From CAXPZW01 sp964221845 (GTDB lineage Bacteria > Bacteroidota > Bacteroidia > Flavobacteriales_D > Sanyastnellaceae), in assembly GCA_964221845.1 (NCBI GenBank), contig CAXPZW010000009.1:62001-126000 (forward strand): a stretch of 64,000 bases of DNA. The letters run 5' to 3'. The first letter of the stretch is position 1; each line of letters starts with the position of its first letter. Position numbers and translations under genes: made by a program. Below, piece after piece: positions 34,870 through 42,485 of this stretch. The notes below the pieces were generated by a model that saw only the letters and a program-made list of their open reading frames with translations, was not told the origin of the DNA and made no database searches.

Positions 34870-36879
34870 TTATTCTTTCACAAAGCGCACGGTTTCACCC
34901 GGTAGCTCCACTGCGTACACGCCTGGTGCCAATACCGAAACGTCCAGCTGTGCACCCGAGCGCACATCCTGACGCAGCACCACTTGGCCTTGCAGGTTGC
35001 GCACCTGAACAGGCTGGGTGCCCGGCTGTGCGAACTGCACGGTCAATTGATCCACCGCGGGGTTAGGGAATACGCGCAGGTCGTCTGGACCCAAGAGGTT
35101 CTCTACGCCCACGATCACTTCACCGGCCACAAAGTCGGCGGCGATCGCCTCATCATAAGTGGCACGACCGCCGTTGTTGACCGAGCCGTTGTCCTCGATC
35201 AGCATGCCGATGATGTACATCTCGTCTGTGTTCCAACCGGCGTCCATGGCAAAGCTGAAGTTGAACGTGTAGCTCTCACCAGCGGTGATGGTCCCCGGCA
35301 GGTTTTGACCACCCAAGAAGCTCGGGCTGATGGCTCGCGCCACGTGGTCGTACACCATGTCCGCCGCAGGAACGGTGCCAGGCAAGTTCTCGTAACCACC
35401 CATCTCACCGTTGTCGCCGCCGGCGTAGTAGTTCGATTGAGCATAGCCCGAGCTGGTGCCGGTCACGCCATCCTCGTTGAGCACACAGGCCACACGCCAG
35501 TCGGCATTGATGTCTTCTTGGAAGGTGTAAGTCACCGACACATCCAGCATACCAGTGGTCGCATTCTCCTCGGCAGCAACATCCAAAGTCGCCGCCGCAG
35601 GCACTACGATGCGTTCCAGGAAGCCAGGCTCAAAACCCAGCGGATCAATGGTCGCACCCCGGTCCACCACTGCACCCGGGTAACCGGTCAGGTGAATCGA
35701 GCTGAAGGGACCGTCGTAAGCATCAATGGTCATCGGATCACCGTTGTGCACGGCAATGCCCGCAAAAAAATCGTGGTAATCGGCCTCCATACGTGCCAAC
35801 GCCACAGCGCCACGCGGGCACCATCCGCACCACGTACCGGTGCCTTCCTCACCAATCACCAATCGACCCGGAGCCGGAACCACAGGATCAAGGGTCATGG
35901 AAGAGGTGTTGTCTACCGCGTTGTCGTCCTCACCGCCGTTCACGTTGGACAGGGTGATGGTCAAATCATTTGAGCCTTCCACCAAAGTAATGGGGTTGGC
36001 AAATTGGATCTCCATGCTCTCCAAAGAGGCCATGTTGATGCCGGTCACGTTTTCGGTTTGATCGGTGCCGTTGTAGCTGGCGGTCACGTCGAACGAGGTG
36101 ATCTCGTCCAACCCGTAGTTATTGACCACTACAGAAACGTCGCGTTGCTGCCCGGCGATGCCCGAGGTATTGGGCTCCACGTTGGTCAACGCACCGTTCA
36201 ACCCGGTGATCTCGAAATCAGACAACTCCCAGCTGATGTCGTCCAAGTACATGCTGCACATGTTGTTGCCTCCAAAGTCCGCACTGTTGAGCGGGTACAC
36301 GTTGAGCGAGGCAATCTGGTTGACGCTGTTGCTGAACGCCCCAATGGTCAAGTCGTTGATCTTCACCGACCAGTTGTTGAGCGTGAAATTGATCACGTAG
36401 GTCACTTTGAACCACTCCCCAATCGGGTAGCTGAAGCCCATCACAGGCTCGTTGCTGGAATCGGTGATGTTGAAGTCGCCGTTCTGGTTGAGGAACATGT
36501 TCAGCGCCCAGGTGGTACCGATGGCCTCTTCCCCTTGAAAGTTGAAGTACGCACCGTTGCCTTCCTCGATCAACAACCACATGTCCATCTCGAACAAGCC
36601 CTCGTCGATCAACTGACCAAACTCCAACACAATGTCCTGCGGCCCCCCGTTGGCACTGGTTGAGCTCACATAAATGGAATTGGACCCGCTGTTCGCATAA
36701 TCGGTCACAATCGGAGCATCCTCGGTCCCGCCTTCGGTCCCGCTCCAAGTCACCCACTCATCGGTCAACTCACAGATGTAGTCCCCCGGGGTGTAGCTTT
36801 CAAAATCTTCAGAATACGACTGGGCCCATCCTCCCACTGCCAGCAGCAGGGCGCCCATCACAAGTACAATTCGGTTCAT
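34870..36879 (-). CDS. Omp28-like secreted protein with thioredoxin-type CxxC and T9SS sorting domain
   Basis: A 669-residue exported protein: signal peptide (about 1-19, ending GGWAQ), an N-terminal jelly-roll-like region (FESYTPGDY ... DDISW), a CARDB-like beta domain (about 200-300), then an Omp28-related domain opening with EEGTGTWCGWCPRGAVALAR, whose C-G-W-C resembles a thioredoxin active site, and a type A T9SS tail (LRVFPNPAVDQLTVQF to FVKE). A surface or outer-membrane location is expected. The start is the ATG of M-N-R-I-V; the frame upstream is open but crosses the tRNA gene. Confidence 0.85.
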   Translation of the reverse strand: MNRIVLVMGALLLAVGGWAQSYSEDFESYTPGDYICELTDEWVTWSGTEGGTEDAPIVTDYANSGSNSIYVSSTSANGGPQDIVLEFGQLIDEGLFEMDMWLLIEEGNGAYFNFQGEEAIGTTWALNMFLNQNGDFNITDSSNEPVMGFSYPIGEWFKVTYVINFTLNNWSVKINDLTIGAFSNSVNQIASLNVYPLNSADFGGNNMCSMYLDDISWELSDFEITGLNGALTNVEPNTSGIAGQQRDVSVVVNNYGLDEITSFDVTASYNGTDQTENVTGINMASLESMEIQFANPITLVEGSNDLTITLSNVNGGEDDNAVDNTSSMTLDPVVPAPGRLVIGEEGTGTWCGWCPRGAVALARMEADYHDFFAGIAVHNGDPMTIDAYDGPFSSIHLTGYPGAVVDRGATIDPLGFEPGFLERIVVPAAATLDVAAEENATTGMLDVSVTYTFQEDINADWRVACVLNEDGVTGTSSGYAQSNYYAGGDNGEMGGYENLPGTVPAADMVYDHVARAISPSFLGGQNLPGTITAGESYTFNFSFAMDAGWNTDEMYIIGMLIEDNGSVNNGGRATYDEAIAADFVAGEVIVGVENLLGPDDLRVFPNPAVDQLTVQFAQPGTQPVQVRNLQGQVVLRQDVRSGAQLDVSVLAPGVYAVELPGETVRFVKE

Positions 36880-37060
36880 AGCATTGAGATTGGACCACCA
36901 AGCTACATCAATTCCCCCGCCGCACCATCCACACATATCCATCTCCCTTGGACCCCAATCCCCCCATTTGAAACCTTCCCCCGTCTCCCCCCGTATTTTT
37001 CCCGCACCCATTTGCATCCGGGACTGGCTTTTCACTATTTTTGCCGTCCCCTCGAAAAAG

Positions 37061-37131
37061 GGTCTGGTGGCCGAGCGGTTAGGCAGTGGTCTGCAAAACC
37101 ATGTACAGCGGTTCGAATCCGCTCCAGACCT
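37061..37131 (+). tRNA. tRNA-Cys (anticodon GCA)
   Basis: A 71-nt cloverleaf: acceptor stem GGTCTGG with CCAGACC, D-arm with GGTTAGGC, anticodon stem GTGGT/ACCAT with loop CTGCAAA, and T-loop GGTTCGAATCC. The anticodon GCA (37093-37095) reads Cys codons. CCA is not encoded. A TATTTTTG box (37037-37044) lies 16 nt upstream, and an intrinsic terminator follows. Confidence 0.95.
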
Positions 37132-37276
37132 CAACAAGAAAGAAATCCCGTGAGCTTTGCTCCCGGGATTTTTTCTTTTTAGCCGGGCCCCAAACGCCGA
37201 AGGCTTTGAGGGACTGGCTAAAAAGGAAAAAGCCCGGTCAGCGCCGACAGGCGATGTAGGGATTTCTTTCTTGTTG
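37132..37276. repeat. 18-bp perfect inverted repeat flanking a structured spacer after tRNA-Cys
   Basis: CAACAAGAAAGAAATCCC (37132-37149) recurs as its exact reverse complement at 37259-37276. Inside, TTTTTCTTTTTAGCC (37171-37185) is mirrored by GGCTAAAAAGGAAAAA (37216-37231). Each arm therefore looks like the same unit - leader, hairpin, T-rich tail, AGCC - placed tail to tail. The left arm begins directly at the tRNA 3' end and contains its terminator. Confidence 0.75.
37143..37180 (+). terminator. intrinsic terminator of tRNA-Cys
   Basis: AAATCCCG pairs with CGGGATTT and the inner GAGC pairs with GCTC around a TTT loop; a T-rich tail (TTTTTTCTTTTT) follows. It lies 12 nt after the tRNA. 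Confidence 0.85.
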
Positions 37277-37453
37277 GTGCACCCCCTCCCGGATCACGCA
37301 AAGCGTAATCCCCCGGCTCCAACAACGTTTCGTCCACCCCAATTGCCCCAACAACCCACTACCCATCCGGCTTCTGCCAACACCCAACGCCCGCCAAAAG
37401 GCACTGCCTCCAGACCATCACCACCCAAAAATCCCAAGAGAACAAGGCCCAAC

Positions 37454-37606
37454 CTGCCCATCACGCAGTGATGAAAGGCTACTACTCTCCGAACTCAAAT
37501 AGCTACCGCCAATTCTGCCCATCGCCCCGCGATGAAAGGCCACAACCTTCTGAATCTTATAAGCTACCGCTCACCCTACCCATCGCCCCGTGTTGTAGTG
37601 ACATCC
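37454..37606 (+). repeat. 61-bp tandem repeat (about 2.5 units) with a covarying hairpin
   Basis: Units start at 37454, 37515 and 37576. Units 1 and 2 agree at 42 of 61 positions; unit 3 is recognisable only in its first 15-20 nt. Each full unit opens CTGCCCATC and carries a 6-bp hairpin with a 3-nt loop: CATCAC/GTGATG in unit 1 and CATCGC/GCGATG in unit 2. The differing base pair is A-T in one and G-C in the other. AAAGGC and AGCTACCGC follow in both. No reading frame is supported. The rest of the 37277-37681 gap (a C-rich, gene-free leader before the next gene) shows nothing else recognisable. Confidence 0.65.
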
Positions 37607-37681
37607 TTAACCAGCCAGATCAACTCTATCTAAGATTCCAACCAAAAATCACGACCTTAACCAATACTAAAGAACCTATTC

Positions 37682-40255
37682 ATGCCCTCTAGGCCAACTC
37701 CCTTGCTGCGCGCACTTGGCCAACGGGTGCTCTTGGCTGCGCTGTATACAGCGTTGTGCTGGGCCACCACAAGCGCTCAATCCTTTGTGGACGCCACGGC
37801 TGATTTTGGCCTGAGCGGCTTTTCGGACGGGTACAACGGATCGGGCATCACCGCAGTGGACTTCAACCTCGACGGCTGGGACGATTTGGCCATCTGTACC
37901 CCGTCGGAAACCGTGCGCCTGTTCCAAAACAACACCGACGGCACATTTCAGGAAATCGACGCCTTTGACGCCCTCACCGAAGCACGGATGGTGTCCTTTG
38001 TAGATGTGGACAACGACCACGACTTGGATGTGTTCGTGACCTGCTACCTGGCTCCCAATCGACTTTTTCGCAACGATGCGGGCACCTACGTGGATGTGAC
38101 CGAGGGGTCAGGGATTTGGACCATCTCGGATCCCTCTTACGGACACTGTTGGGGCGACGTGAACGCCGACGGGTACTTGGACCTCTACGTGGCCAACTAC
38201 GCGGGCAACGACATTGAAGAAACAGAGAACGCCCTGTACCTGAGCAACGGCGATTTCACTTTTGAAGAAGTGGCGGCATCCTGGGGAGCCGACGATGGCA
38301 TCCGCGCTTCGTTCATGCCAACGTTTTTTGATGCGGATGATGACGGTCACTTGGACCTGTTTGTCATCAATGACCGCATCCTCTATCCCAACACCTTGTT
38401 TCTCAACTCCTCCAACGACAGTTTGGAGGACGTCACTTTTGACTGGAACATTCCGGACTACATCTGTGCCATGAGCAACACCGTGGGCGATCCGAACCAC
38501 GACGGCAAACACGACCTCTATGTGACCAACGTCGCAGACGGCAACCTGCTATATATCAACAACGGAACAGGAGTGAATGAGCAAGCAGGAGCGTGGGAAG
38601 CCGAGTTGAACCGCTTTTCTTGGGGCAGTGTCTGGGGCGACTGGGACAACGACCGTTGGCAAGACTTGGCCGTATGCCACGACCACAACCCCGGCCAAAA
38701 CGCATACGGTGGCACCACTTTGCTGCGCAACCAACTGGCAGGATCCTTTGACGAGGTGACCTCCTCGCCTACGGCAGCGGAATCGTCCACCAACTACAGC
38801 GTGGCTACCGGAGATTTTGACAACGACGGACGCCTGGATTTGGTCACATTGGGCGAAGCACCCACCGGAATCAAGCTATGGCTCAACAATTACCCCCCGC
38901 GCAATTTCACGAAGGTGCTACTGCACAGCGAGGGCCCAAATTGCATGGGCGTAGGCGCCCGGGTTGAAGTTTGGAGTGGCGAACACCGCCAGCTGCAAAC
39001 AAGCGCTGTGGGCTCGGGGTACTTGAGCCAGAACAGTTACACGTTACACTTTGGACTGAACGACACACAGCAAGTGGACTACCTGCGCGTAGCATGGCCC
39101 AATGGCACGGTAGATCGCTGGTTTGGACTGCCCGCCAACCAGCTTACCACCATAGAACAAGGCACGGCACCGCAGCTAACAATCGCGTTTGAAGGCTCCG
39201 GAGTGGTTTGTCCAGGAGTGCCTGTTTTGCTTGCTGTGACTCCCAACCCTGGTTATCCTGTGGTGTGGTCGGATGGGGCAACTGGCGCAGAACGTTTGGT
39301 GAGTGAGGCCGGCGTCTACACCGCAGAAGTGCTGCTCCCCGGAGGCGAAGTGATGGAATTGGAACCCCTCACCTTGCTGGACGGCGAGGGCGATTGGACC
39401 TTGGAGGTCACCCTGCCAGGGTGCTATCCGGACACCACCGCTCAAGTAGCCTTGGCCGGTCCCGACAGCGCAGCCATTGCCGCCTTCAATCCCGACTTTG
39501 CGCCCCTGATGGCCGGGGTGCAGACCTTGGAGGTGGCCACACCCTGGGGTTGTGTGGTGCTGCAGGACATCGACGTTCCCGAGCGCCTACCCCTTCAATT
39601 GGAGATCGTAGCAACCGCGCCGCTGTGTTTTGGCGACGCCAACGGCCAGCTGGCGATCACCCCTTCTGGCAACGGCCCCTTCGAACTTGCAGTCACCCCC
39701 GGCACAGAGAATTTGCCGGCCGGACCGGTTTACCTTTCCCTCACCGATGCCAATGGCTGCGCACTGGACAGTACCTTTACGCTCACCGAACCTCCCGAAT
39801 TGCTCGGCTCCTTGATCACCGAAGGAGTCAACGACTCAGGAATGGGCTTTCTGGAGCTCGCGGTCGAAGGTGGTAGCCCACCATACACGTATGCTTGGAA
39901 CGGCGAGGTAGGTACAGCTGAGTTTCCGGTGTTGGAACCGCAAGAGGTCGTGTGGGTCATTATCGATGACCAAGGCTGCATCAGTGAAGGCGAGTACCTC
40001 ATCACCGCCATCGACGAACGGGGAAGCTCGTCTTTCGCCGCCTTCCCGAATCCGGCTTTTAAACGGATGCATCTCAAAGGCCCCGTGGGTAGCACTTACC
40101 AGCTCCGCGATGCCCAAGGACGCATTCTCATTCAACTCACCATCGACGCCGGCCAACAGGAGTTGGAGGTCGACCACCTTGCCGCAGGAACGTACCTGCT
40201 GTGCTTTTACCACCCTTCCAGCGGAAGTAAACAGGTACGTGTACAGGTCCGCTGA
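37682..40255 (+). CDS. CRTAC1-like FG-GAP/ASPIC protein with SprB-type repeats and T9SS sorting domain
   Basis: An 857-residue secreted protein: signal peptide (about 1-34, ending TTSAQ), FG-GAP/VCBS calcium-loop repeats (for example FNLDGWDDLAI, VDVDNDHDLDVFV, DADDDGHLDLFV), an ASPIC/UnbV domain (about 405-490, GVGARVEVWSGEHRQLQTSA), adhesin-like regions including SprB repeats (PLCFGDANGQLAI and SPPYTYAWNG), and a T9SS tail from FAAFPNPAFKRMHLK. Probably a surface adhesin or binding protein. Pieces of its own 5' region recur just after its stop codon as a relic. Upstream lie the tandem repeat and tRNA-Cys. Confidence 0.85.
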   Translation: MPSRPTPLLRALGQRVLLAALYTALCWATTSAQSFVDATADFGLSGFSDGYNGSGITAVDFNLDGWDDLAICTPSETVRLFQNNTDGTFQEIDAFDALTEARMVSFVDVDNDHDLDVFVTCYLAPNRLFRNDAGTYVDVTEGSGIWTISDPSYGHCWGDVNADGYLDLYVANYAGNDIEETENALYLSNGDFTFEEVAASWGADDGIRASFMPTFFDADDDGHLDLFVINDRILYPNTLFLNSSNDSLEDVTFDWNIPDYICAMSNTVGDPNHDGKHDLYVTNVADGNLLYINNGTGVNEQAGAWEAELNRFSWGSVWGDWDNDRWQDLAVCHDHNPGQNAYGGTTLLRNQLAGSFDEVTSSPTAAESSTNYSVATGDFDNDGRLDLVTLGEAPTGIKLWLNNYPPRNFTKVLLHSEGPNCMGVGARVEVWSGEHRQLQTSAVGSGYLSQNSYTLHFGLNDTQQVDYLRVAWPNGTVDRWFGLPANQLTTIEQGTAPQLTIAFEGSGVVCPGVPVLLAVTPNPGYPVVWSDGATGAERLVSEAGVYTAEVLLPGGEVMELEPLTLLDGEGDWTLEVTLPGCYPDTTAQVALAGPDSAAIAAFNPDFAPLMAGVQTLEVATPWGCVVLQDIDVPERLPLQLEIVATAPLCFGDANGQLAITPSGNGPFELAVTPGTENLPAGPVYLSLTDANGCALDSTFTLTEPPELLGSLITEGVNDSGMGFLELAVEGGSPPYTYAWNGEVGTAEFPVLEPQEVVWVIIDDQGCISEGEYLITAIDERGSSSFAAFPNPAFKRMHLKGPVGSTYQLRDAQGRILIQLTIDAGQQELEVDHLAAGTYLLCFYHPSSGSKQVRVQVR

Positions 40256-40258
40256 TGG

Positions 40259-40327
40259 GGCTTTTCGGACGGGTACAACCGATGGTATCCTTTTGTAGAT
40301 GTGGACATTGAAGAAACTGTGGACGCG
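40259..40327 (+). pseudogene. shredded relic of a CRTAC1-like gene copy
   Basis: Starting 3 nt after the intact gene's stop are three adjoining pieces matching that gene's 5' third in order: 40259-40279 is identical over 21 nt to 37817-37837; 40282-40306 matches 37988-38011 with one substitution and one inserted T; 40304-40327 matches 38212-38235 with four mismatches. About 150 and 200 nt between the pieces are missing. This looks like the remains of a tandem duplicate reduced by deletions. The rest of the gap to 40414 holds no gene. Confidence 0.7.
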
Positions 40328-40414
40328 TGTGTCATGAGAACCAGCTTTTACACGCTGGAAATCCTAACCGTTAGCCAAAGGCACCACACCACGCTAATCT
40401 TGAAATAAAGCCGC

Positions 40415-41347
40415 TCACTCCTTGGTCCAAATACGCGTATTGAGGTCCAAGGATTCGATCAATTTCGAATTCAATGCAATCATGCGCTCCATCAGTGCGA
40501 CATCGTCCATGTTCACGCCTGATTTCCATACCCTCGGCTCAAACAGGTTTCTGTTTAAAGGGATTGCGCAACAGATTCTGCCATCTACAAAGGCAAACCG
40601 TACTCCCGTACCCAACTTGGAGCGCAATAAAAGCATGGTTTCCATCAGTGCCGGAGTGATCAAATAGCGTGCTTCTTGATCGTTGGTGGAATGCACTGCA
40701 AATGCCCGTTCAAATCTGGGGTCTTCCATGCGGACCAACGGCATAGACTGTTGGAACTTTTGGAGGGCATTCCCAAATCGGCCCAAAAATTTCTCCAACT
40801 TATCAGGAATGACGATGGTATGCCCCTGGAAATGTTTGTTGCAATCCGCATGGAAAAACAAGCCCTGAAAAATCGTCTCCCAGGTGGTTTCGGTCCTGCT
40901 TCCGTTCTTGGTAGAAACCCTTCTTTGCTTGCGTTCTTCTGTGTGTACCTCAGAACACAAAAAGGCTGTAGATTCCAGTTGACCTTCAATCAGGTCTTCT
41001 TCACTGTACCGGTCTCCTTTCTTGAATAAACCACTCTTGCGGAACATGTCGCGACCAATGCCCCGATTCGGAAAAAACTTCCAGTCTGGATTGAAGTTCT
41101 GTACGATCTGCCCGACGATTTCAGACTTGTATCTTTTTCGGTATGCCGACTTTTTTTTTCCGATCGTCCACGCTCCATAAGCCGCAACCCCAATCCCCAA
41201 TAGAGCCCCAAACTTTTGTAAGTCGAGTGCACTCAATGCTATTGCAATCACCAAGCCCAGCAACGGGATGAGGTGCATTTTTTGGACTTCCTTCCGCTCA
41301 GTTTCAAGTGCAACCAAACAGGCCTGCAGTTCTTCCTTCGTAGCCAT
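40415..41347 (-). CDS. DUF3137 domain-containing membrane protein
   Basis: A 310-residue protein with a short N-terminal coiled stretch, two adjacent membrane spans (about residues 26-62), and a cytosolic DUF3137 domain (FKKGDRYSEEDLIEG, FQGLFFHADCNKHFQG, DPRFERAFAVHSTNDQEAR). DUF3137 proteins usually sit next to LemA, as here, 9 nt downstream of it. Function unknown. The local base composition is clearly more AT-rich than that of neighbouring T9SS genes, which may reflect transfer. Confidence 0.87.
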   Translation of the reverse strand: MATKEELQACLVALETERKEVQKMHLIPLLGLVIAIALSALDLQKFGALLGIGVAAYGAWTIGKKKSAYRKRYKSEIVGQIVQNFNPDWKFFPNRGIGRDMFRKSGLFKKGDRYSEEDLIEGQLESTAFLCSEVHTEERKQRRVSTKNGSRTETTWETIFQGLFFHADCNKHFQGHTIVIPDKLEKFLGRFGNALQKFQQSMPLVRMEDPRFERAFAVHSTNDQEARYLITPALMETMLLLRSKLGTGVRFAFVDGRICCAIPLNRNLFEPRVWKSGVNMDDVALMERMIALNSKLIESLDLNTRIWTKE

Positions 41348-41356
41348 AACCTTGGT

Positions 41357-41905
41357 TTAGAGCAGGCTGCCAACATCTATATTCTGACGTTCAGTCTCGT
41401 TGACTTCAATCAGGTCAATACTGCCAAAACCAAACATGCCGGCCAACAAGTTTCCCGGGAACATTTGGGTGCTCGTGTTGTAGTCGGTCACCGCACCGTT
41501 GTAAGACCGACGTGCAGCTGCCAGCTGGGCCTCCAACTCATTCAAAGACCGCTGCAATGACCCAAAGTTTTCACTCGCCTTCAAGTCGGGATATGCTTCC
41601 ACATTGACCATGAATCCCTTCATAGCAGATGTAAATTCCTTGTCATTTGCAAGCCGATCCTCAGCACTTTTGAGTGATCCTGCTTGCGACCGCAGGGCGG
41701 TAATTTGACTGAGCAGCTCTTTCTCGTGCGCCGCATACTTCTTCACCACACTGATCAAGTTCGGGAGTAAGTCGTAACGCTTTTTCAAGTAAACATCCAC
41801 GTTGCCAAGCGCATTGCGCACCTCGTTGCGCATGCGCACAAAACGGTTGTAAAACACCACTGCCATGATCAGGATCAGAGCAGGGATTACAAGAAGGGAG
41901 ATCAT
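41357..41905 (-). CDS. LemA family protein
   Basis: A 182-residue protein: an N-terminal membrane span (about 2-20), the LemA helical domain with RNEVRNALGNVDVYLKKRYD, LLPNLISVVKKYAAHE, and the C-terminal ARRSYNGAVTDYNT and FPGNLLAGMFGF motifs. The start ATG gives M-I-S-L-L-V; the longer reading frame upstream lacks family similarity. Forms a two-gene unit with the DUF3137 gene. The role of LemA is not established in Bacteroidota. Confidence 0.9.
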   Translation of the reverse strand: MISLLVIPALILIMAVVFYNRFVRMRNEVRNALGNVDVYLKKRYDLLPNLISVVKKYAAHEKELLSQITALRSQAGSLKSAEDRLANDKEFTSAMKGFMVNVEAYPDLKASENFGSLQRSLNELEAQLAAARRSYNGAVTDYNTSTQMFPGNLLAGMFGFGSIDLIEVNETERQNIDVGSLL

Positions 41906-42208
41906 AGGAAGGTGTTTGATGGTCTGTCCGATCGCAAGTCCAATCCTGCGCTCTTGGACAACGAAGAAACAACATGTTTTGAACTTCTTCGGAATTCTGC
42001 ACATTGACTGCAAAGTCCCTCGGCTCGTTTAAAGAGCAGTGCCTACTTCTAACATCTGGGCTATGCCGAAACGCAGTTGCGTGTTCTGTTTAGGTATTTC
42101 CCTAAGGTTGCAAGGTCCAAAAAGAACTTGCACCAGAGCAGTCAACTTTCTTGCTCGAAAACCACTTAGTTCAGGGACAATTGTAAACTAGATCCGCAGC
42201 CCATTTAC
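41906..42208. other. 303-nt gap with no gene seen
   Basis: The stretch upstream of lemA (minus strand) and of the following relic (plus strand) is AT-richer than its surroundings and holds no supported reading frame, tRNA or clear TAnnTTTG box. It probably contains the lemA promoter. Confidence 0.4.
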
Positions 42209-42432
42209 ATGAATACACGCACACTACTCACCCTCTTTGCGCTGCTGCTCAGCCCTTGGAGCTTCGCCCAATCCTGGCCATCCGTGACCTCAATGGCCGC
42301 TTGCTACTGACCGAGGAAAACCAACTCAACGGCAAGCAGCACGTAGACATTTCCGGCTTGCCTGCCGGGGTCTACACCGTTGGAATCCTGACCCAAGGCC
42401 AATGGCACCGCGCGCCTTTGGTGGTCCGCTAG
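42209..42432 (+). pseudogene. relic: signal peptide joined out of frame to a T9SS sorting domain
   Basis: An ATG at 42209 opens a clean signal peptide (MNTRTLLTLFALLLSPWSFA, then Q) that runs into a stop at 42308. From about 42273 another frame (minus one) encodes a typical type A T9SS tail: LAIRDLNGRLLLTEENQLNG, VDISGLPAGVYTVGIL and a final LVVR before TAG at 42430. The middle of the protein is absent. The parental gene was thus a secreted T9SS substrate whose central part was deleted. Confidence 0.75.
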
Positions 42433-42457
42433 CCCAAATGAAATCCGGGGCAAATGG

Positions 42458-42465
42458 TATCTTTG
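42458..42465 (+). promoter_or_regulatory. putative -7 promoter element (TATCTTTG) of the arylsulfotransferase-like genes
   Basis: An exact TAnnTTTG match 20 nt before the ATG of the first gene. It lies just after the relic's stop codon. Confidence 0.6.
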
Positions 42466-42485
42466 AACACCAAATCAATGCTACA

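Noticed and set aside
36884..37153. Small plus-strand coding sequence of 89 codons before and across tRNA-Cys
   Set aside because: It overlaps the tRNA gene and has no recognisable features.
37061..37276. Active integrative element at tRNA-Cys
   Set aside because: No integrase, no direct duplication of the tRNA 3' end and no cargo boundaries; only suggestive repeats.
37454..37606. CRISPR array
   Set aside because: The 61-bp units are diverged along their length and show no identical repeats with unique spacers; no cas genes.
42209..42310. A genuine 33-residue secreted peptide
   Set aside because: The following frame encodes a T9SS tail lacking a start, so a deleted gene explains both pieces better.
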